A stretch of 64,000 nucleotides of DNA from Hymenobacter translucens. Lineage in GTDB: Bacteria; Bacteroidota; Bacteroidia; Cytophagales; Hymenobacteraceae. A program made the translations under genes and the position numbers. Location: positions 62,001 to 126,000 of the forward strand of contig NZ_JAJERB010000011.1 of NCBI RefSeq assembly GCF_020685205.1, given 5' to 3'. Below are positions 41,801 through 47,413 of the stretch, in pieces (the stretch's first letter is position 1; each line of letters begins with the position of its first letter). Under the pieces are notes generated by a model that was given only the letters and a program-made list of their open reading frames with translations, had not been told where the DNA came from and made no database searches.

Positions 41801-42993
41801 CATATAAGATAAACTCTATCTACTTAGCTAACTCAAGAAACAATATTGAAAGAGCAGATTCCATGTGGAATGCCCACATGAACATTATAAATTATTATCA
41901 TATGTCATTTGCTAATTATACTATTAGCCAACATTTAAATATGGATGGCACGAAAGGTTACCCAAATGGCAAAGAGCATGTTAACGCATTTGATTTTCTT
42001 TTGACCACTCGTCCACCCGTGACAAAATATTACGATGGCACACTAACCCTTGACTACAATTTTTATATTAAACAAAACAACAAATATAAAAGCATGTTGA
42101 ATTACTACATGCAAGCTACTACTGTATATGATAGCATAGCTAGTTTAGAAACAACATTACCGGGAAAGATGTGCACTCCTTTGATTTTTGATAATTATTT
42201 TTATTTCGCCTTACATACCGACAGATGGTCTAAGCCTGACACAGCCACCTTATATCAAATAGCAAAATTTAACGATCAGAATCAAGCTTTTTTAAAGCTA
42301 AATAAGCTAGCATATTATTCAAACACCATTCCTAATAATTCTGTCGTTCAACGATTAGTGAATACCATAGCGCGGAACAAAGTAATTCGATCTAAAAGCA
42401 TACATGGGCAAGCCATACGACTATTGTTATCAGACTTAGCAGTTAAATACGCTAAGCACAACCATTATGATCAACTTCAGTACTTTATTGATCCATTACC
42501 GGAAGCCATAAAACGACTCACTTATCTCAGAGTGTATGAGACTGCGCTATTTAACCATCACACTTCTGAAAAAACCAGCTTCAATAAATTTTTGTCTTCA
42601 TACATACAAGAGTATGAAAATAAGCCTGAAATGGTAGCTAGCTCTATTATAGGGCTTTTCAGTGCTAAGTGGTCTCAGAGCGATAGCACTCAGGGTGCGC
42701 AGGAAGCCTTCTTGCAGCAGACTATCAAGGAGGGTTCCTCTCGAATCGCCAGATTAGATTATTTGATAGCTGGGCGGGTCCTTGGAGGCAACTCTTATCA
42801 AGCATATCAGGAAATCCCTACTTATTTGCCCTCGAATAATGTTTTAGCGTTGATTAATACTTTGCTTCATGCTAACGCAGCTCAGGTTCTTTTGCACGCT
42901 AGTCAGCAGGAGCAGCTCTATTGGAAGGTTTATCAAGAAGATATGCTTACAGGCTGGCATGACTATAGCGGAAGTGTGAAGGCTGATTTGTAA
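38812..42993 (+). CDS. STAND-type NTPase (nSTAND1-like) with membrane segment and AT-rich C-terminal half
   Basis: A 1393-residue ATPase switch protein. The N-terminal CPYPGLRTFTEEESIYFRGRE (17-37) and the following NTPase are typical of the nSTAND1 group: Walker A GASGDGKS (57-64), Walker B LLLVVDQFEEFF (162-173, Asp167), and the winged-helix segment TVLDITHESLIRNW (457-470). One membrane helix is at about 578-597. Residues about 610-1393 show no family I recognise and are rich in Asn, Tyr, Ser and Ile; the DNA there (from about 40,660) is much more AT-rich than the first half. The C-terminal half may act as sensor. The gene follows the TIR gene by 9 bp and is surely co-transcribed. Confidence 0.85.
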   Translation: MAAAADFLFPGSQEPICPYPGLRTFTEEESIYFRGRESHVSKCLRLLAQEHFVMVTGASGDGKSSLVFAGMLPEIRAGFFRAKYSNWVVATFRPERNPLRNLAHTLTQALRLENGTAAVETELSQGFSALVQLYQASSLCPPAAARATSEEQRRHQHEAANLLLVVDQFEEFFTNAENYDGNTANTAAQTVVNLLIETTRLARQQGLPIYILCTMRSDYVGQCAEFRGLIELIGESQYFVPRLLRHEFVEVIKEPALLSGNRISERLVQRLLYDIQDGQDQLPVLQHALYQIWVAADCGRQEMDLRHYAQVGGMALEELPTADQAEMRVWLAEQDEQQRQLLQQRPSLHNVLDAHANKLYYGAAGDYNRRHPRTPISEATAQRVLETTFRCLTRLDANRVVRNRMTGAEVTAIINDPALPWPVVCQILMPFRRLGNTFIYPFLTEADEESTALPAETVLDITHESLIRNWTRLTEWAHDEAKQVTTFQEVQAQALRWQENERSAGFLLPIGLYTHFASWFARKQPSVGWLAHYVGVESGEVTRSQVAEERLQGLRRFLEVSRRKLRFPLFLERYGVGKIIGFVALLITVLALIFGYNYWRVRQPDYVAYQAVQDHLPDLTSRYITTEQKADFVIGIDRLQSFLYKPLFSFHSQQEYQFINVLDNLHDDTLAIDIELDMMKKLITTDADGLPVINPMAKAVTLDIHKRIQQFAPATAPLDRWREMSLRVSIFINGCEFYTTHTPDSTVTSLRGQYIKWINHYVQKEINSNELTKPDPITFGYCLRTLISKTDSTVSLNYLEQINPFASSSSYNRFKHFFPRRGVVKFSLDSQIGHSGGYMASAIICIALRDEQGFIQSLDSIKSNSVALRYKDSHFAIPYLVKYNSINNENLTDIIQRIADLSDTDFYTSYSILLYKLISISTSKNVFYVTTKEWDGLVYAENVNTDLYTATSTLNHEKTWSACLSFANHSAGLGSVFTNELAKHDTEISEQFIKAFTYKINSIYLANSRNNIERADSMWNAHMNIINYYHMSFANYTISQHLNMDGTKGYPNGKEHVNAFDFLLTTRPPVTKYYDGTLTLDYNFYIKQNNKYKSMLNYYMQATTVYDSIASLETTLPGKMCTPLIFDNYFYFALHTDRWSKPDTATLYQIAKFNDQNQAFLKLNKLAYYSNTIPNNSVVQRLVNTIARNKVIRSKSIHGQAIRLLLSDLAVKYAKHNHYDQLQYFIDPLPEAIKRLTYLRVYETALFNHHTSEKTSFNKFLSSYIQEYENKPEMVASSIIGLFSAKWSQSDSTQGAQEAFLQQTIKEGSSRIARLDYLIAGRVLGGNSYQAYQEIPTYLPSNNVLALINTLLHANAAQVLLHASQQEQLYWKVYQEDMLTGWHDYSGSVKADL

Positions 42994-43078
42994 CCCCAGT
43001 TTTTACTTGGCTTACCCCAAATTCATCAACTCACCTTCACCCGAACCACATGTAGTGTTGCCAAGTACAACAGAGGAG

Positions 43079-43987
43079 CTAGCTCAGCCGCTGCGTTTCC
43101 CAATCTTTGGTTTGGGATAAAAGTATCTCTTCCACTTGCTGAACATACGGCCGGAAGCTACTGCCGGTGGGTGCTTCTTCACGCTCGTGGAAATTGCGCA
43201 GGTGCTGTTCCATCTGCTGATAGCGATTGATCAGGTACTCGACGTTTTCCACTTCAATGTACGCCTTGGTTAAGCCGATTGCGGAAATCAGGATAACGAA
43301 CAGGTTAAACTCCTGCAGTACCTCCGAAAGGGGGTAAAAGATGTCGATTGCGCGTACCCCGGCCCAAGATACAGCAATAAGCAAAAGGGTAATCACCAGC
43401 ACCTTATGTTGACGAAGGCGCTGGGAAAGACGCTGAACCCGGCTGGTGAAGTAGCCATACTGCTCGTGGACGCGGTTGAGCTGATACAAGTGCGCCTGCT
43501 GCTCAGGGGGCAGGTGCTGGAACATGGGCTTTTGCCGTGCTAAGTCGTCCTGAGCAATAAGGGGCACATACTCACTCGCCACATCGTCGGCGAGCAGCAA
43601 CTCCTGAAAGCGCTGCCACTGATCGGCCGAGTAGACGGTTGGACTGCTGGCCGGGCCAATATCAAAAAGGAAAAACCAAGCTTCACTTTTCAGCCGCTCA
43701 GCCTTGGCTCTCAGACGCGTCCAGTACCCAAAACGGGATTTGTGCCTGATGTGGTAGAATATCTCATACAGGGCCCCCACCATGCTGATCAGGATGACAA
43801 AAAGCTTCACGTAAGGATGCCACTTTACCTCCAGAAGCCGCGGGCTAAGGTCTTTGAGTTCGGCCAGCAGGCCTATTACTCCCAGAACCAACAAGGAACG
43901 AACGTAGGAAAACCGCCACGCCCGTTGTGCCTGGTTGGCAGCAGTATCAAGGGCATGAAAGAGAGGGACATGGTGCTCGGGGATCAT
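43079..43987 (-). CDS. Four-TM SLATT/DUF4231-like membrane protein
   Basis: A 302-residue protein with two pairs of membrane helices, about 29-46 with 59-77 and 196-214 with 227-244, each pair followed by a charged amphipathic helix. The second helix of each pair repeats the phrase FVILIS, which suggests an internal duplication. Paired-TM proteins next to SLOG domains are the hallmark of SLATT effectors, thought to form membrane pores. The start is the ATG at 43,987, which overlaps the stop of the SLOG gene as ATGA; an upstream in-frame start at 44,140 lies wholly inside that gene. Convergent with the STAND gene. Confidence 0.72.
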   Translation of the reverse strand: MIPEHHVPLFHALDTAANQAQRAWRFSYVRSLLVLGVIGLLAELKDLSPRLLEVKWHPYVKLFVILISMVGALYEIFYHIRHKSRFGYWTRLRAKAERLKSEAWFFLFDIGPASSPTVYSADQWQRFQELLLADDVASEYVPLIAQDDLARQKPMFQHLPPEQQAHLYQLNRVHEQYGYFTSRVQRLSQRLRQHKVLVITLLLIAVSWAGVRAIDIFYPLSEVLQEFNLFVILISAIGLTKAYIEVENVEYLINRYQQMEQHLRNFHEREEAPTGSSFRPYVQQVEEILLSQTKDWETQRLS

Positions 43988-44565
43988 ACGATAGGCAATG
44001 AAAAAGGCCCCAACTGGTGAACCGGGATGAGTTGCGCGCTCAGAGACGTTAAAAAGTGAAAGCTCCCCCCTGGAGTAAGCTCCTGGCTGGACTGTATAAA
44101 AGCTAGCGCTTGTAGCGATGTGCGCTGGTCTTGCGCCCACTGTTGGGCAACCTGAAGCATCGCAGCGTTGCAGTCGGCGAACTGATCGGCGTCAGGCTGA
44201 TACTGGTGGGCTGAAACTTGGGTAAGGTGCTTAGCCTCTACCAGCGCACGTACAAAGTAGGCTTCCCAAGGAGTGTCGTCATCAACTGCCTTGGGATAGT
44301 TTACCGACTCTTGCAGAAAGTCTGCCATGGCGAAGGGCAGAAACACGTGTAAGGGAATATTTCGGCGAAGGCATTCCTCGGTGACTAGCAAGTCGAAGCC
44401 AGCCGCCAAGCTACCTACGGCCGCCTGGATAGCCTGCTCCTGACTTAACTGATCCAGCAAGTCGCTGAGCTCACGCTGCACGGCTGGGACCAGCGCAACG
44501 GGAAAACGGGGTGTAGGGCGGTTTTGCCAGTCGATCCGATGCCCTGTAAAAAGAATAATGCTCAT
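43984..44565 (-). CDS. SLOG-domain nucleotide-sensing protein
   Basis: A 193-residue soluble protein with a Rossmann-like SLOG fold: strand-loop ILFTGHRID (4-12), the glycine-containing GSLAAGFDLLVTEECL (51-66) and IPLHVFLPFAMADFLQESV (70-88). This set matches the SLOG group that binds nucleotides or nucleotide-derived signals in predicted defence systems. The C-terminal third is helical. It is the first gene of a two-gene unit; its TGA overlaps the ATG of the SLATT-like gene, so ligand sensor and membrane effector would be made in matched amounts. ATG at 44,565. Confidence 0.78.
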   Translation of the reverse strand: MSIILFTGHRIDWQNRPTPRFPVALVPAVQRELSDLLDQLSQEQAIQAAVGSLAAGFDLLVTEECLRRNIPLHVFLPFAMADFLQESVNYPKAVDDDTPWEAYFVRALVEAKHLTQVSAHQYQPDADQFADCNAAMLQVAQQWAQDQRTSLQALAFIQSSQELTPGGSFHFLTSLSAQLIPVHQLGPFSLPIV

Positions 44566-44786
44566 CCAAGACCTTGCACGCAGCTAAACGAAGCGCGGAC
44601 GCTAAAATGCTTACCAGAATCAGTACTGCAAGCTAGCAACTGTGGTGAGGTTATAGCGCCGGCAAACGTGAAAATACAGCCTTAACATAACCGGTATGTA
44701 CATTTTGAGCTACCAGGTAGAGCCGGCAGCTCGAGGTGTGCATCCTTATGTGGGCCAACCACTGTAAGCAAGCCCAATGAGTGGCA

Positions 44787-44798
44787 GTAATCGATTAC
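44787..44798. repeat. 12-bp perfect palindrome
   Basis: GTAATCGATTAC is fully self-complementary. It could be a binding site for a dimeric protein; no function is evident. Confidence 0.5.
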
Positions 44799-44820
44799 CG
44801 AGGGAGACGGGATAAAGGAG

Positions 44821-44859
44821 CATGAGTTGAGCCACTTACGCGGGCCGTTGTAACTCATG
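44821..44859. repeat. Inverted repeat, 8-bp arms
   Basis: CATGAGTT (44,821-44,828) is repeated in inverse as AACTCATG (44,852-44,859) with 23 bases between them. The spacing is wide for a terminator. Confidence 0.45.
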
Positions 44860-44902
44860 ACCTGAGTAGCAGATCGGCCGGGAGAGCAGCTGTGGCTGAA
44901 AG

Positions 44903-44927
44903 AGATCTGAACATGAAATTCAGATCT
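44903..44927. repeat. Inverted repeat, 9-bp arms
   Basis: AGATCTGAA (44,903-44,911) and TTCAGATCT (44,919-44,927) are perfect inverse copies around the 7-base loop CATGAAA. Without a T-run it does not look like a terminator. It may be an operator, a recombination site or an RNA hairpin. Confidence 0.55.
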
Positions 44928-44994
44928 AACTATTAAGCAGAAGCCCTAAAACGCTGCACTCCGCAGGTCTCAGGGCGTTTGCTTTAAAATAAGG

Positions 44995-46035
44995 TTACCG
45001 CACTCTAAACTGGTAGCTCGTAGTCGAGCGCAGCACTTCGCCTGGCTGCAGAATAGTGCTTGGGAACCCAGGCTGATTGGGCGAGTCGGGGAAGTGCTGG
45101 GTTTCGAGGCAAAAGCCGGCGTGCTTGCCGTACACCCGGCCGCCCTGGCCAGTAAGTGTGCCGTCGAGGAAGTTACCGGTGTAGCATTGCACCCCGGGCT
45201 GGTCGGTGAAGACGTCCATCACCCGGCCCGAAACCGGCTCGTAAACCGTAGCTGCCCCTTCAGTCCCGCCGGTCAAAACCCAGTTGTGGTCGTAGCCGCC
45301 CTCGACCTGCGCGATACGCTCCCCGATGGCGTGGGGCGTGGTGAAGTCGAACGGGGTGCCGGCGACGGGGCGCAACTCCCCGGTGGGAATCAGCGTGTCG
45401 CCCACGACGGTGTAGCGGTCGGCGCGCAGGGTTAGCTCGTGGGCGAGTATGTCGGGGCCCGGGCCGAGGTTGAAGTAGCTGTGATTGGTGAGGTTGACGG
45501 GTGTCGGCCGGTCGGTGGTGGCGGTATAGTCGATGCGCAGGGCGTTGTCGGCAGTGAGGGTATACACGACGGTCACGCGCAGAGTGCCCGGGTAGCCCTC
45601 CTCGCCGTCGGGGCTTTGGTAGGTCAGCTTGAGGGTAGCGCCATCAGCTGAAGTACCGGGCTCAGCCTTCCAGATCACCTTGTCAAAGCCCTTTAGTCCG
45701 CCATGGAGGTGATTCGGGCCATTATTGGTTGCCAGCGTGTACACTTTCCCATTCAGTTCGAAACGCCCGCCCCGGATCCGGTTGCCGTAACGGCCAATCA
45801 GAGCCCCGAAGTAAGGCCCGGACCTTAGATAAGCCGGGCTCTGGTAGCCGGCCACGCTGTCGAAGCCCAGCACGACGTCGGCCAGTACGCCGTGGCGGTC
45901 GGGCACGAGCAGGCTGGTCACGGTGCCGCCATAATCGGTAATGGACGCCTGCAGGCCGTGGGCGTTGGTCAGGGTGAACAGCTGCGCGGCGGCCCCGTCC
46001 AGGGTAGTGCCAAAGGGAGCGGAAATCGGATTCAT
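44995..46035 (-). CDS. galM: Aldose 1-epimerase (galactose mutarotase)
   Basis: Interconverts alpha and beta anomers of aldoses. From the ATG at 46,035 the 346-residue protein has the family's catalytic residues in order: the substrate-binding IGRYGNRIRGGRF near residue 78, His in NHLHGGLKGFDK near 105, His in NLTNHSYFNL near 177, and the catalytic Glu in GFCLETQHFPDSPN near 310. The open frame extends 350 codons upstream across the LacI gene; that part is a shadow. It is divergent from the LacI-family gene and shares its control region. Confidence 0.94.
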   Translation of the reverse strand: MNPISAPFGTTLDGAAAQLFTLTNAHGLQASITDYGGTVTSLLVPDRHGVLADVVLGFDSVAGYQSPAYLRSGPYFGALIGRYGNRIRGGRFELNGKVYTLATNNGPNHLHGGLKGFDKVIWKAEPGTSADGATLKLTYQSPDGEEGYPGTLRVTVVYTLTADNALRIDYTATTDRPTPVNLTNHSYFNLGPGPDILAHELTLRADRYTVVGDTLIPTGELRPVAGTPFDFTTPHAIGERIAQVEGGYDHNWVLTGGTEGAATVYEPVSGRVMDVFTDQPGVQCYTGNFLDGTLTGQGGRVYGKHAGFCLETQHFPDSPNQPGFPSTILQPGEVLRSTTSYQFRVR

Positions 46036-46135
46036 GCGGAAAGGTGGGAAAGCGGTGGCAGTTCGGCAACTATACTTGATTCCACTGGTCCGGGGTTTAG
46101 CGAATAGCAGCGGCCGGCTAGGTTTACGACCCGGC

Positions 46136-46154
46136 TTACACAATATTTGTGTAA
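46136..46154. promoter_or_regulatory. 19-bp palindromic operator candidate for the LacI-family regulator
   Basis: TTACACAATATTTGTGTAA has perfect 8-bp arms (TTACACAA / TTGTGTAA) around TAT. It lies 17 bp before the regulator's ATG and 100 bp before the divergent galM ATG, the usual place for an autoregulatory LacI-type operator. Typical LacI sites are even palindromes with a central CG, so the odd centre is a deviation. Confidence 0.6.
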
Positions 46155-46170
46155 CCTTATCCGAGCTCCG

Positions 46171-47286
46171 ATGCCCTCTTCCGCCCGCAAAAAAGCCGCG
46201 CCCGACAAAGCTGCCAGCCCGGTTTCGATGTCTGATCTGGCCAAGGAGCTGGGCGTTTCGGTCACCACCATCTCCCGGGCCCTGAGCGACCATTTCAGCA
46301 TCGGTCCGGCTACCAAGAAGCGGGTGCTGCAGCTGGCCAAAAAGCGCAACTACCAGCCCAACCACCTGGCGGCGGCTCTGCGCAAAGGCAAAAGCAAGCT
46401 CATCGGCGTGATTGTCCCCCACATCTACGGCAGCTTTTTCCCGGCCGTCACCCACGGCATCGAGCGGGCCGCCAGCAAAGCCGGCTACAGCGTGATTCTG
46501 TGCCAGTCGCACGAGGACGTCGAACTGGAGCGCCAGTGCCTCGAAACCCTTATCGGGGCCCAGGTAGAGGGAATTCTGGTGTCGCTGGCCCGGACTGCCC
46601 AGGACCTGCGCCACTTTCAGAAAGTGCAGCAGCGCGGTACCCCGCTCGTGTTTTTCGACCGGATCCTGGAAAATGCCGCCGTCAACGCCGTGGTGCTCGA
46701 CGACCGCAAAGGCGGCTACGTGACCACCAGGCACCTGCTGGAGCAGGGCTGCCGCCGCATTGCCCACTTTGCCGGCCCCCAGCAGCTGAACATCTACCGC
46801 AACCGTCGCCAGGGCTACCTCGATGCGCTTGAGGAATACGGCGTACCGGCAAATGAAGAACTGATCGTGTACTGCGACATGACCCTGGAAGACGGACAGC
46901 AAGGCATGAAGCAGCTGCTCAGCCTGCGCACGCCGCCCGACGCCGTGTTTGCCGCCGGTGACTTCACGGCCATGGGCGCGCTGCACACCATCCGCGACCA
47001 GCTGCTGCAGGTACCCCAGGACATTGCCCTGGCCGGTTTCAGCAACGAGGCCTTCACTTACCTGCTGGAGCCCCGGATTACGTCCGTCAACCAAAAAGGC
47101 GACCAGATGGGCCAGGCCGTGATTCAGCTCCTGCTCGACGTAGTAAACCAGCAGCCCGGGCAGCCCCTGCAGCAGGTGGTGCTGGAGCCCGAGCTGCTGG
47201 TGCGTACCTCGTCTCTGGCCGGCCGCGAGCCAGCCGCTCCAAAGGCCAAGCCAGCCTCCCGAAAGCCCGCGGCCGGGCGGAAGTGA
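46171..47286 (+). CDS. LacI-family transcriptional regulator
   Basis: Sugar-responsive DNA-binding protein. From the ATG at 46,171 the 371 residues have a basic lead of about 18, the LacI helix-turn-helix MSDLAKELGVSVTTISRALS (20-39) with hinge helix NHLAAALRKGKSKLIGVIVP, and a periplasmic-binding-protein-like effector domain (about 75-350) with SFFPAVTHGIERAA and GFSNEAFTYLLEPRITSV. The last 20 residues form a Lys/Ala/Pro tail. A TTG 24 bases upstream lies inside the palindrome and is not favoured. Effector sugar unknown; galM is the nearest target. Confidence 0.94.
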   Translation: MPSSARKKAAPDKAASPVSMSDLAKELGVSVTTISRALSDHFSIGPATKKRVLQLAKKRNYQPNHLAAALRKGKSKLIGVIVPHIYGSFFPAVTHGIERAASKAGYSVILCQSHEDVELERQCLETLIGAQVEGILVSLARTAQDLRHFQKVQQRGTPLVFFDRILENAAVNAVVLDDRKGGYVTTRHLLEQGCRRIAHFAGPQQLNIYRNRRQGYLDALEEYGVPANEELIVYCDMTLEDGQQGMKQLLSLRTPPDAVFAAGDFTAMGALHTIRDQLLQVPQDIALAGFSNEAFTYLLEPRITSVNQKGDQMGQAVIQLLLDVVNQQPGQPLQQVVLEPELLVRTSSLAGREPAAPKAKPASRKPAAGRK

Positions 47287-47354
47287 GTTTCCTCAGAACT
47301 GCGTGCGTTGCTGCGTCCGCCGGCAGCCCCGGCCAGGCCGGGTAGAAAAAGCAA

Positions 47355-47398
47355 AGTGCCGCAGCCGGGCTGAAGCCTGACTGCGGCACTGAAAAAAC
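47355..47398. terminator. Bidirectional terminator between lacI-type gene and tal-pgi
   Basis: AGTGCCGCAG (47,355-47,364) pairs perfectly with CTGCGGCACT (47,381-47,390) around 16 bases. A-rich sequence lies on both sides (GAAAAAA at 47,391-47,397 and AGAAAAA at about 47,344-47,350), so the hairpin can end the minus-strand tal-pgi transcript and possibly the plus-strand one. Confidence 0.75.
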
Positions 47399-47413
47399 GC
47401 ACTTTTTGCCAGG

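Larger units (their letters stand above)
44566..44994. other. Non-coding end of the island
   Basis: A 429-bp stretch without credible ORF. It contains a 12-bp palindrome (44,787-44,798), an inverted repeat with 8-bp arms (44,821-44,828 / 44,852-44,859) and one with 9-bp arms (44,903-44,911 / 44,919-44,927). The promoter of the SLOG gene must lie here, but I find no exact TAnnTTTG on the minus strand. No copy of the tRNA-Leu 3' end was found. Confidence 0.5.

Noticed and set aside
43988-44140. Longer N-terminus for the four-TM protein
   Set aside because: The extra 51 codons lie entirely within the SLOG gene in another frame, and the ATGA overlap gives a better start.
44566-44994. Second copy of the tRNA-Leu 3' end as an attR site
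   Set aside because: I looked for the T-arm and acceptor sequence in this stretch and found none, so the island's right end is unproven.
46036-47094. 350-codon N-terminal extension of the galM frame
   Set aside because: It runs opposite the LacI-family gene and crosses the palindrome; epimerase similarity starts at the ATG at 46,035.
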